Assembly (NCBI GenBank): GCA_900554165.1
Contig: USGR01000076.1
Coordinates: forward strand, 1-5,491
DNA: 5,491 nt
DNA from: an uncultured Oscillospiraceae bacterium
GTDB taxonomy: Bacteria; Bacillota_A; Clostridia; Oscillospirales; Acutalibacteraceae
Reading direction: 5' to 3'
Both the position numbers and the translations under genes were made by a program. The stretch's first letter is position 1, and every line of letters starts with the position of its first letter. Below are positions 1 through 5,427 of the stretch, piece after piece. The notes beneath the pieces are model-generated. The model worked only from the letters and a program-made list of their open reading frames with translations. It did not search any database and was not told the origin of the DNA.

Positions 1-797
1 TATCTCGCCATGAGTATGGAAAAGGATGTAAGCGGAATATCTTGCGGAGTATCTGCGTCCGCCTTATTAAAGACTTGGCTGTCGGTCACCACTGCCGCCG
101 GCTTTATCTTAAGATTATCAATAGCTGGTTTTATTTCATCTTCTTTTACGGCTAACGCGCAGGCTCCGGCGTCGAGTATGTCCCTTATAACCTGCTGCTG
201 CGGCAGAATAATTCTGCCCTTTGGCGCCGCTTCATCTATCGGTATTACTAAAATCACCGTGTCGCCTTTATGCAGCAAGTCGCCTATTATTTTTCTGTTC
301 TGTCCCGCGCCGCGTATTGCGGCCGCTATTTTTTCTTTGAGGCTGTCTATATTTTCTCCTGTCGCGGCGCTCACGTTTATTCCATCTGTATACCTCTTTT
401 TTGATATATCAGATTTATTATACACCGTCAGATATGGAATTTCATGCTGCTTAAAAAGGCCCTCAAGTTCCGCGTCGATGGCCGACTTCCCTTCGCTTCC
501 GTCAACAACAAGCACGGCAAAATCACACCTGCTTAATGCCTGCACGGCCTTTTTAACGCGCATTTCACCCAGCTTCCCGCTGTCGTCATAGCCTGGAGTA
601 TCCACAACAACTACAGGGCCGGCGGGCAGCAGCTCCATAGCTTTATATACGGCGTCGGTGGTGGTGCCCTTTACCTCCGATACGATAGAAAGCTCCTGCC
701 CCGTAACGGCATTGACAATACTGGATTTTCCCGCATTTCTGCGTCCGAAAAAGCCTATATGCGCACGCTCCGACGATGGAGTATCATTAAGTCCCAT
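1..797 (-). CDS. hydF: HydF, GTPase scaffold for [FeFe]-hydrogenase maturation (3' end beyond window)
   Basis: HydF is the cytoplasmic GTPase that holds the diiron subcluster built by HydE and HydG and passes it to apo-hydrogenase HydA. The visible 265 codons begin MGLNDTPSSERAHIGFFGRR. The G domain is complete: P-loop GRRNAGKS (residues 18-25), threonine-rich switch GTTTD (44-48), DTPGYDD (66-72), NKSD (127-130) and SAATGENI (143-150). From about residue 172 the HydF dimerization domain begins, with PIDEAAPKGRIILPQQQ (186-202) and PLTSFSILMAR (255-265) as family-typical segments. The C-terminal Fe-S cluster domain lies off the left edge; family length is about 400 residues. The ATG at 797 is preceded by GAGGGAG with a 6-base spacer; an ATG four bases upstream is out of frame and stops at once. 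It is the last visible gene of the maturation locus, 615 bases after hydG. The reading frame is intact with no frameshift. Confidence 0.96.
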   Translation of the reverse strand, partial: MGLNDTPSSERAHIGFFGRRNAGKSSIVNAVTGQELSIVSEVKGTTTDAVYKAMELLPAGPVVVVDTPGYDDSGKLGEMRVKKAVQALSRCDFAVLVVDGSEGKSAIDAELEGLFKQHEIPYLTVYNKSDISKKRYTDGINVSAATGENIDSLKEKIAAAIRGAGQNRKIIGDLLHKGDTVILVIPIDEAAPKGRIILPQQQVIRDILDAGACALAVKEDEIKPAIDNLKIKPAAVVTDSQVFNKADADTPQDIPLTSFSILMAR

Positions 798-958
798 ACA
801 TTTCTCCCTCTTTTTGTTTGTATATTTCAAGCTGCCGCTAAACCGGCGGTCCACATAACGCCTATATAAAATCCCGCCGCATACAATAAAGGATGCTGCT
901 AAATTACTTTCCTGCATCACTGATATACGGCCCATATGGCGGTGACCTATCAAGCTGC

Positions 959-984
959 GACACATCTTTAAAGCGTTATGTGTC
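959..984. repeat. Perfect 7-base inverted repeat (hairpin) upstream of hydF
   Basis: GACACAT (959-965) and ATGTGTC (978-984) are exact reverse complements around a 12-base loop that itself contains the palindrome CTTTAAAG. There is no U-tract on either side, so this does not look like an intrinsic terminator. It lies about 160 bases upstream of the hydF start and would be in the leader of any hydG-hydF transcript. It could be a chance structure or a processing site. Confidence 0.4.
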
Positions 985-1003
985 TCTTGTTCGGCCCTGT
1001 GCT

Positions 1004-1033
1004 CTAAGCTAAATTTTTATAGATATTCTCCGC
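1004..1033. repeat. 30-base block shared with the hydE-hydG spacer, copy 1
   Basis: Aligned without gaps to 3345-3374, 22 of 30 bases match by hand count. These include an identical 11-base start (CTAAGCTAAAT) and an identical 7-base end (TCTCCGC) at the same spacing and in the same orientation. It may be a relic of a repeat element or of duplicated coding DNA. Both spacers are AT-rich, so chance is not excluded. Confidence 0.4.
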
Positions 1034-1260
1034 AAATATCAGCTATAAATTCGCAGCCTAAAATGAAGTAGTTTTACAAGGTCTGGCAGTTTTATAGTCC
1101 GCATAGCTGTAGTCAGTTCTGCAAATATATAAGCAGCAAACCGCTCTATACGCGCCGGCCGCAAACGACAATATTTTTACACACTAAGCGTCGCTTCATA
1201 CATCGCAGATTTACGCTGTACAGCATTATGCAACCTAAAATCTGATTTTTGATATCAGCA

Positions 1261-1400
1261 CACCACTTCGTTCAGCGCGATATTATCGCTTATGTTAAAA
1301 TGCTAATTAATCTTCTCGCTGCTTTTATCTTACAGCGTCCATCGGAGATGCGTAAACATCTCTTGCATAGTGCCACGTTTAAGTTGTTTACCTTCAGGCT
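1261..1400 (-). pseudogene. Decayed partial copy of the hydG 3' region
   Basis: Bases 1261-1299 match hydG bases 1713-1751 at 30 of 39 positions without gaps, on the same strand. Seven of the nine differences are transitions. Read on the minus strand the copy gives FNISDNIALNEVV against FDVSDNRTLDEVV of HydG (residues 361-373 counted from the TTG start). It is followed two codons later by TGA and preceded two codons earlier by TAG. Weaker similarity continues upstream toward the hydG stop: EGKQLKRGTMQEM lines up with HydG REKVIRLGVSQIS, with a frame change and an in-frame stop between the two segments. Downstream similarity (1140-1255) is marginal. The core is well supported; the outer limits are approximate. 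The simplest reading is an old tandem partial duplication of hydG just behind the intact gene, now degraded. Confidence 0.5.
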
Positions 1401-1412
1401 CCAGCAGATTTA

Positions 1413-2831
1413 TCAAAATCTAAAATCTCGCGCGCCATGCTCGATTTTTTCAATATAGTCGCTGCAAACCGTCCTTGCCTTTTCGTTTGGTATATTTTTT
1501 AGTTCATCTGAAATAAGTCTCTCGCCAATTTCTCTCGTCTTATCCGAGGCATAGTCTATCAGATATTCCTTAAGCGTGATAAGAGCGTTGGGGTGACAGC
1601 AGTTTTGAATTTGTCCGGATTTACAAAGGCTCATAAACCTGTCGCCGGTGCGTCCCTCGCGGTAGCAAGCGGTGCAGAAAGACGGGATATACCCCATCTC
1701 CATCAGCCAGCGCACCACTTCGTCCAGCGTGCGGTTGTCGCTTACATCAAACTGTGCGGAATTCTCCTCTTCCGGCTCCGGCTCGCAGTATCCGCCGACG
1801 CTGGTTTTCGACGCTCCGCTTATCTGCGATACTCCCAGCCGTATTACCTTTTCCCTCACGGCTTTGCTTTCGCGCGTAGATATTATCATGCCGGTATATG
1901 GTACCGCCACCCTTATGCAGGCGCATATTTTTGCAAATATATCGTCCGATATGCCGTTGTCAAATTCATCAGGGTCAATGTCGTCCGCCCGCTTTACGCG
2001 CGGCACGCTTATGGTATGCGGGCCGACGCCGTGCACCGCCTCCAAGTGCTCGGCGTGCATAAGCAGTCCGGCAAATTCGTATCTGTAAAGCTCCAGTCCG
2101 AACAACACGCCCAGCCCTACGTCGTCTATGCCGCCCTCCATGGCTCTGTCCATCGCCTCGGTATGATAGGCATAATTGTGCTTTGGTCCCGTCGGGTGCA
2201 GACGCTCGTAGCTTTGCTTATGATATGTCTCCTGAAACAGTATATATGTACCTATACCGGCCTCCTTTAGCTTTCGGTAATTTTCCACCGTCGTGGCGGC
2301 TATATTGACATTAACGCGGCGAATGGCCCCGTTTTTATGCTTTATGCTGTATATTGTGTTTATGCACTCAAGTATATACTCTATCGGATTGTTTACCGGG
2401 TCCTCGCCCGCCTCAATGGCCAAGCGCTTGTGTCCCATGTCCTGAAGCGCCGTTACTTCCTTTACTATTTCCTCCTGCGTGAGCTTTTTGCGGGCAATGT
2501 GCTTATTCTTAAGATGATACGGGCAGTAGAGACATCCGTTTACGCAGTAGTTTGAGAGATAAAGTGGGGCGAACATGACAATCCTGTTGCCGTAAAAGTC
2601 TTTCTTTATCTGCTCGGCAAGCTTATAGATTTCATTAATCCTGCTTTCATCCTCGCAGGCCAGCAGCACCGACGCTTCCCTGTGCGTCAGTCCCTTGCGC
2701 AGCCTTGCCTTTGCTATTATGGAGTCGACAAAATCTAAATCGTCCTTTTTTTCATCGGCAAAGCTTAAAGTATCCATTATCTCGTCATGAGATATAAACT
2801 CCTCAGCCTTTAGTGATTTTGGGTTGTACAA
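1413..2831 (-). CDS. hydG: HydG, tyrosine lyase (radical SAM) making CO and cyanide ligands of the H-cluster
   Basis: HydG cleaves tyrosine with S-adenosylmethionine and turns the product into CO and cyanide bound to an iron-cysteine synthon for the hydrogenase active site; p-cresol is the by-product. From the TTG start the protein has 472 residues, the usual length. The radical SAM CX3CX2C is at C96, C100, C103 (SNYCVNGCLYCPYH), an AGEDP segment follows at 141-145, and the C-terminal auxiliary-cluster motif CX2CX22C is at C386, C389, C412. These match, as I recall, the published numbering of the Clostridium acetobutylicum enzyme, which supports the TTG start. The HydG signatures VNVNIAATTVENY, ILFQETY, GIDDVGLG and GPHTISVPR are all present. 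An ATG ten codons upstream (2861) is possible but has a poorer ribosome binding site and adds residues absent from the family. The frame is intact. A decayed copy of its tail lies directly downstream. Confidence 0.97.
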   Translation of the reverse strand: MYNPKSLKAEEFISHDEIMDTLSFADEKKDDLDFVDSIIAKARLRKGLTHREASVLLACEDESRINEIYKLAEQIKKDFYGNRIVMFAPLYLSNYCVNGCLYCPYHLKNKHIARKKLTQEEIVKEVTALQDMGHKRLAIEAGEDPVNNPIEYILECINTIYSIKHKNGAIRRVNVNIAATTVENYRKLKEAGIGTYILFQETYHKQSYERLHPTGPKHNYAYHTEAMDRAMEGGIDDVGLGVLFGLELYRYEFAGLLMHAEHLEAVHGVGPHTISVPRVKRADDIDPDEFDNGISDDIFAKICACIRVAVPYTGMIISTRESKAVREKVIRLGVSQISGASKTSVGGYCEPEPEEENSAQFDVSDNRTLDEVVRWLMEMGYIPSFCTACYREGRTGDRFMSLCKSGQIQNCCHPNALITLKEYLIDYASDKTREIGERLISDELKNIPNEKARTVCSDYIEKIEHGARDFRF

Positions 2832-2838
2832 AATACAT

Positions 2839-2846
2839 CTTCCTTT
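2839..2846 (-). promoter_or_regulatory. Ribosome binding site that selects the TTG start of hydG
   Basis: On the minus strand AAAGGAAG ends 7 bases before the TTG at 2831-2829. The same site lies inside the ten extra codons that an ATG start at 2861 would add, and that ATG is preceded only by GGGAAAGC. Spacing and family length both favour TTG. Confidence 0.65.
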
Positions 2847-2994
2847 CTTTCGGGTCAGCATGCTTTCCCGTCAGCAAATTTTTTATATTAACTCGGCAAA
2901 AGCCGGTATTTGTTAAAACAGTCGGCCGCTCTATTTGCTCTGACAGCTGATTTATAGCTGCTTTCGCTTATTCGCCCTGTATTCCGCTCCGATT

Positions 2995-3044
2995 GCTATA
3001 ATGTTATATTCAAATGCAGTGTTTGTATAGCATTATACTCAAAT
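2995..3044. repeat. Imperfect direct repeat with embedded TATAATG/CATTATA inverted repeat
   Basis: Bases 2995-3015 and 3025-3044 both end in TTAT-A-(T/C)-TCAAAT, with 11 of 12 bases matching over that end. In addition TATAATG (2997-3003) and CATTATA (3031-3037) are exact reverse complements. The repeat lies about 165-215 bases upstream of hydG. It could be a paired operator or a promoter remnant (each unit contains a -10-like TATAAT or TATAAC on one strand), but no matching -35 box was found. The high AT content makes chance plausible. Confidence 0.35.
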
Positions 3045-3344
3045 ATTTCCATCTTTCTGCGGCAAAAAAGCAGCGGCTTTCTCAGTTCCATTTTTATAAA
3101 TATATTTCAGATAAATCCGGCTGTTTATATCTATGTAAAGGCAGTACCCAAGCGCGGCCTACAAAGATAAAGAAAGCCTATGGACGGCACAGCGCAAAAA
3201 ACGTTAAATGCATTTTGCCCGTATCGCTTAGCGTGACGAATGTAAAATTTGCTGCGTTATGCTCTGCGGCCGGTAAAGGTACGATAACGGCTTAAATACA
3301 GCTATCCATCTATTAGTTGTTTCACGCTTGCTTTCATCACTGTC

Positions 3345-3374
3345 CTAAGCTAAATCTTTTCGCAGTATCTCCGC
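3345..3374. repeat. 30-base block shared with the hydG-hydF spacer, copy 2
   Basis: This is the partner of 1004-1033, with 22 of 30 matches without gaps in the same orientation. Here it begins about 40 bases downstream of the hydE stop, whereas copy 1 lies about 380 bases downstream of the hydG stop, so it is not simply a conserved post-gene terminator. Confidence 0.4.
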
Positions 3375-3415
3375 CAGCACAGCCGATGCGTTTACTAAGC
3401 AGATTTCAAATAGAT

Positions 3416-4483
3416 TTAGCTCCCGTGCTGATTATTAAGCCGTGGGCTATCGCCGCGCGCCGTTACGGTGTAAAATCCGTATGGTTTAAGGCTGTCGTCA
3501 AGCTGAGCGCGGCACTCCGCCGCCTCTGCGCCGGAATATATTTTGTTGTCATATAAAGTGTAAAACGCACGGACGTTTTGAGGGGAAAGATTAGGCATTA
3601 CAACATTTGCGCCGTGCAGTATCCCATTAATCCGTCCGTCTCTGTCGGCGGTGCCCAGCGCCGTCGTCGCCGGCAGCAGCGCCTCCGGCAGCAGCAGCCT
3701 TATAATCGAGAGCAAAAACACCGTTTTATCTGCACTGCCTTGCTGCATTTGCCCAAACGGAGTGTCTCTGTGCGGTATAAACGGACCTATTCCCACCATA
3801 TCCGGCTGCAATCTCTTTATAAACCGCAAATCCTTTACAATATCTTCGTCCGTCTGATAAGGCGAGCCAACCATAAATCCGCATCCAATCTGATATCCTA
3901 TCTGCTTAAGATTTTGCAGGCACTCCATGCGGTTTTCAAACGACATATCATCTGGGTGCAGCCGCTTATAATGGCCGGCATTGGCTGTTTCATGCCGCAG
4001 CAGATATCTGTCGGCGCCGGCGTCATAAAGTCTTTTATAGCTGTTAAAGCTGCGCTCCCCTACCGACAGCGTAACGGCACAGTCAGGGTAATTTTCCTTT
4101 ATAGCCGATACTATATCACACAGCCTGTCGTCGGTAAAATATGCATCTTCACCGCCTTGGAGCACAAAGGTGCGAAATCCCGCCGAATATCCCGATGTAC
4201 AGCAGGAAAGTATCTGCTCCTTGCTGAGGCGGTAGCGTACTGCCTTATTATTGCCGCGGCGTATTCCGCAGTAATAGCAGTTGTTTTTGCATATGTTTGT
4301 AAATTCAATAAGTCCCCGAATATACACCGCTTTGCCGAAAATTCTGTCAGTCTCATCTCGCGCAGCCGTCTTAAGCTGTAAATCTGATTTAACGCTTCGG
4401 TTTTTAAGCAGATAAAGCATATCCTCATCTTCAAGATTATGCTCTGCGGCAAGTCGGCTTATAAGTTTATCTTTATACATCAT
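3416..4483 (-). CDS. hydE: HydE, radical SAM [FeFe]-hydrogenase maturase
   Basis: HydE is a cytoplasmic radical SAM enzyme of the biotin-synthase-like family. It converts the HydG iron-dicarbonyl-cyanide product into an intermediate on the way to the azadithiolate-bridged diiron centre. The 355-residue protein has the normal length. The radical SAM CX3CX2C is C65, C69, C72 (ICKNNCYYCGIRRGN), with the GGED motif at 110-113. HydE-typical segments are YLLRHETAN (160-168), RLHPDDMS (174-181), GFMVGSPYQT (202-211) and VGIGPFIPHRDTPF (230-243). The optional auxiliary-cluster cysteines seen near the C terminus of some HydE proteins are missing; only C324 lies in that region. Two adjacent ATG codons open the gene. 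The first overlaps the upstream stop as ATGA, and no good ribosome binding site is visible, so translation is probably coupled to the TM1266-like gene. Confidence 0.96.
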   Translation of the reverse strand: MMYKDKLISRLAAEHNLEDEDMLYLLKNRSVKSDLQLKTAARDETDRIFGKAVYIRGLIEFTNICKNNCYYCGIRRGNNKAVRYRLSKEQILSCCTSGYSAGFRTFVLQGGEDAYFTDDRLCDIVSAIKENYPDCAVTLSVGERSFNSYKRLYDAGADRYLLRHETANAGHYKRLHPDDMSFENRMECLQNLKQIGYQIGCGFMVGSPYQTDEDIVKDLRFIKRLQPDMVGIGPFIPHRDTPFGQMQQGSADKTVFLLSIIRLLLPEALLPATTALGTADRDGRINGILHGANVVMPNLSPQNVRAFYTLYDNKIYSGAEAAECRAQLDDSLKPYGFYTVTARGDSPRLNNQHGS

Positions 4484-4731
4484 ATTCTGCTGTCGGCATA
4501 TACCGTCTTTGAAAACACTCCGTCCAGCCTGCCGATTTTGCCGGAAAGAGCCGACGTTTTCTCCTGCGGAGCATCGACGGCAACGCTTATTATATTAACG
4601 CCTCTTTTATGGTACGGCAGCCCCATGCGTCCTATTATATAGTCGCGATAATCATGCAGCAGAGTATTAAGGCTGTCCACTGAATCAGCGTTAGTTACTA
4701 TAATGCTTATCAGTGCTATTCTTGTATCCAT
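4480..4731 (-). CDS. TM1266-type iron-only hydrogenase system regulator (putative), small ACT/NikR-like domain protein
   Basis: The 83-residue protein MDTRIALISIIVTNADSV... carries the hallmarks of the TM1266 family: an initial beta strand RIALISIIV (4-12), a helix with LNTLLHDYRDYIIGRMGLPY (22-41) and a second half KRGVNIISVAVDAPQEKTSALSGKIGRL ending GVFSKTVYA. The fold is known from the family to resemble the ACT-like, ligand-binding C domain of NikR. The family is called a putative regulator of the hydrogenase system; there is no DNA-binding domain here and its ligand is unknown. The ATG at 4731 is set by a strong AGGAGG site; the open frame extends 24 codons further upstream but those read as leader sequence. 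It is first in the cluster and overlaps hydE by 4 bases. Confidence 0.92.
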   Translation of the reverse strand: MDTRIALISIIVTNADSVDSLNTLLHDYRDYIIGRMGLPYHKRGVNIISVAVDAPQEKTSALSGKIGRLDGVFSKTVYADSRI

Positions 4732-4738
4732 AATCCAA

Positions 4739-4744
4739 CCTCCT
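4739..4744 (-). promoter_or_regulatory. Consensus ribosome binding site of the TM1266-like gene
   Basis: A perfect AGGAGG ends 7 bases before the ATG at 4731. It fixes the start and rules out longer starts at 4803 or within 4776-4782. It is the strongest such site in the cluster and may also load ribosomes for the coupled hydE. Confidence 0.85.
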
Positions 4745-4974
4745 AAAACATTTTTATCAGCATATGTAAATTCTTCCATCATCAGTCCGGTCGATAAAAT
4801 CATATATAATGAAACTTTCTGCCACCGATACGCTAATCAATTACTATCAGTTCGGCTCTGGCAGATTTTTACGTGCGTTTCACAATTTTAAGGTGTTATT
4901 GCCGGCTTGCCTTATGCCGTTGATTTTTTCTTCTCCAAATTGCAGTTGAGTTTTTATATCAATTAAGCAGGCAA
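4745..4974. other. Leader and presumed promoter region of the maturation cluster
   Basis: This region lies between the minus-strand terminator at 4975-5006 and the first gene. If that terminator is efficient, the promoter must lie here or the cluster is read through from upstream. The best leftward -10 candidates are TATAAA (about 4956-4961) and TATATA (about 4803-4808), but neither has a convincing -35 at 16-18 bases, so I call no promoter. No open frame with a ribosome binding site is present. Confidence 0.4.
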
Positions 4975-5006
4975 AATAAAAAAATCCGCGCCAAAAGGTG
5001 CGGATT
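4975..5006 (-). terminator. Intrinsic terminator reading toward the maturation genes
   Basis: AATCCGCGCC (4983-4992) and GGTGCGGATT (4997-5006) form a 10-base-pair stem with one G-T pair around an AAAA loop. On the minus strand the stem runs into seven T then ATTTT (4984-4973). The other side lacks a T-run, so the terminator acts on leftward transcripts. It would end transcription coming from the tRNA side, or act as an attenuator if the hydrogenase promoter lies further upstream. Confidence 0.8.
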
Positions 5007-5252
5007 AAAAACAACTAATTTTTTATATACCGCAGCTTTCGCCTCAAAAAAACATTTCAGCGTCAGGAGCATATTGAACTACGATATGATTTTACCACTA
5101 TCTTCGTCATAATTCAACAATCATATTCTACCGTGTATTAATTCTGCAAATCTATCCCGTAAAAACATCGAAGATATCAAAACACCACCTTATCCAATAT
5201 ATCTCAAGCGCTATATATTAATAATGTTTATTCTCAATATCTTCTCAAAAAT
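5007..5252. other. AT-rich region without a recognisable gene
   Basis: All frames are short. The only hint is a 19-codon minus-strand frame (5121-5180) with a TTG start behind AGGTGG, too short and unsupported to call. No promoter, repeat or RNA family was recognised. Confidence 0.5.
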
Positions 5253-5357
5253 TTATTTACTAGCAAAATCTTTGCGACGTAGCAAAGAGATAAAAGAGCC
5301 CAAACGCAAATATGCGTCCAGGTTCAGTCTGGTGTCAAAGTGATAGAAAATATGCAT
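5253..5357 (-). other. Short 34-codon open frame overlapping three consecutive hairpins, nature unknown
   Basis: The frame reads MHIFYHFDTRLNLDAYLR... and ends LLRRKDFASK. It is open upstream of the ATG into the tRNA terminator, has only a poorly spaced AGGG before the ATG, and I do not recognise the product; it could be the tail of a degraded gene. The same DNA contains three successive small hairpins on the minus strand: CCAG/CTGG (5318-5332), ACGCA/TGCGT (5304-5317) and TCTTTGC/GCAAAGA (5269-5288), the last followed by TTTT. It could equally be a structured RNA or a weak second terminator. Confidence 0.25.
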
Positions 5358-5388
5358 ATCCCTAACGCAGACATCAAACGAAAGCAAC

Positions 5389-5423
5389 AAAAAAATCCCT
5401 GCACACGTAGCGTGCAGGGATTT
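5389..5423 (-). terminator. Intrinsic terminator of the tRNA-Cys transcript
   Basis: AAATCCCTGCAC (read leftward from 5423) pairs perfectly with GTGCAGGGATTT, ending at 5393, around a 7-base loop. The stem runs into seven T on the minus strand. It starts four bases after the CCA of the tRNA, so the tRNA transcript ends here. Confidence 0.92.
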
Positions 5424-5427
5424 CGGC

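Larger units (their letters stand above)
798..1412. other. hydG-hydF spacer, 615 bases, no intact gene
   Basis: This stretch has frequent stops in the minus-strand frames and no open frame with a ribosome binding site other than that of hydF at its left end. It contains a decayed hydG-like segment (1261-1299, with weaker similarity to about 1400), a perfect 7-base inverted repeat (959-984) and a 30-base block also found in the hydE-hydG spacer (1004-1033). I see no strong intrinsic terminator after hydG. A promoter for hydF is possible (TTTATT, 16 bases, TATATA, reading leftward at about 890-863), but its -35 is poor and I do not call it. hydG and hydF may still share a transcript. Confidence 0.6.
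2832..3415. other. hydE-hydG spacer, 584 bases, no intact gene
   Basis: The minus-strand frames are repeatedly stopped. The longest plus-strand open frame (3014-3295, 93 codons) has no ribosome binding site and no recognisable motif. The spacer holds the second copy of the 30-base block (3345-3374), an imperfect direct repeat (2995-3044) and, near hydG, a short CGGC-TTTT-GCCG hairpin (about 2893-2904) without an adjacent U-run. I see no convincing terminator after hydE and no clear promoter before hydG. A segment near 3261-3272 resembles the hydE tail near 3526, but too weakly to call. Confidence 0.55.

Noticed and set aside
10..591. Plus-strand open frame of 193 codons
   Set aside because: It is the antisense of hydF, which has a complete set of GTPase motifs and a good ribosome binding site on the other strand. 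No motif was recognised in the plus-strand product.
1249..1458. 69-codon plus-strand open frame whose AHHFVQRDIIAYVK resembles a plus-strand frame inside hydG
   Set aside because: The resemblance is the antisense image of the decayed hydG copy; it is not evidence for a plus-strand gene.
1593..2270. Plus-strand open frames opposite hydG (1593-2270, 1672-2088, 2337-2555)
   Set aside because: These are antisense shadows of an unmistakable HydG coding sequence.
3014..3295. 93-codon plus-strand open frame in the hydE-hydG spacer
   Set aside because: It lies in non-coding DNA but has no ribosome binding site, no recognisable motif, and opposes the direction of all neighbours. It is probably a chance frame.
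3225..3300. Possible decayed copy of the hydE tail in the hydE-hydG spacer
   Set aside because: CCGG(C)CGCAGAG near 3261-3272 matches hydE near 3526-3536, and short words such as ATACGG and TAACG follow in order, but only with several indels. By eye this is not better than chance.
3578..4381. Plus-strand open frame of 267 codons opposite hydE, and a 113-codon minus-strand frame at 4111-4452
   Set aside because: Both are shadows of hydE in other frames, with low-complexity basic composition and no ribosome binding site.
5121..5180. 19-codon minus-strand frame with TTG start behind AGGTGG, a possible leader peptide
   Set aside because: It is too short, has an unusual start and tight spacing, and no regulatory codon run links it to the downstream terminator.
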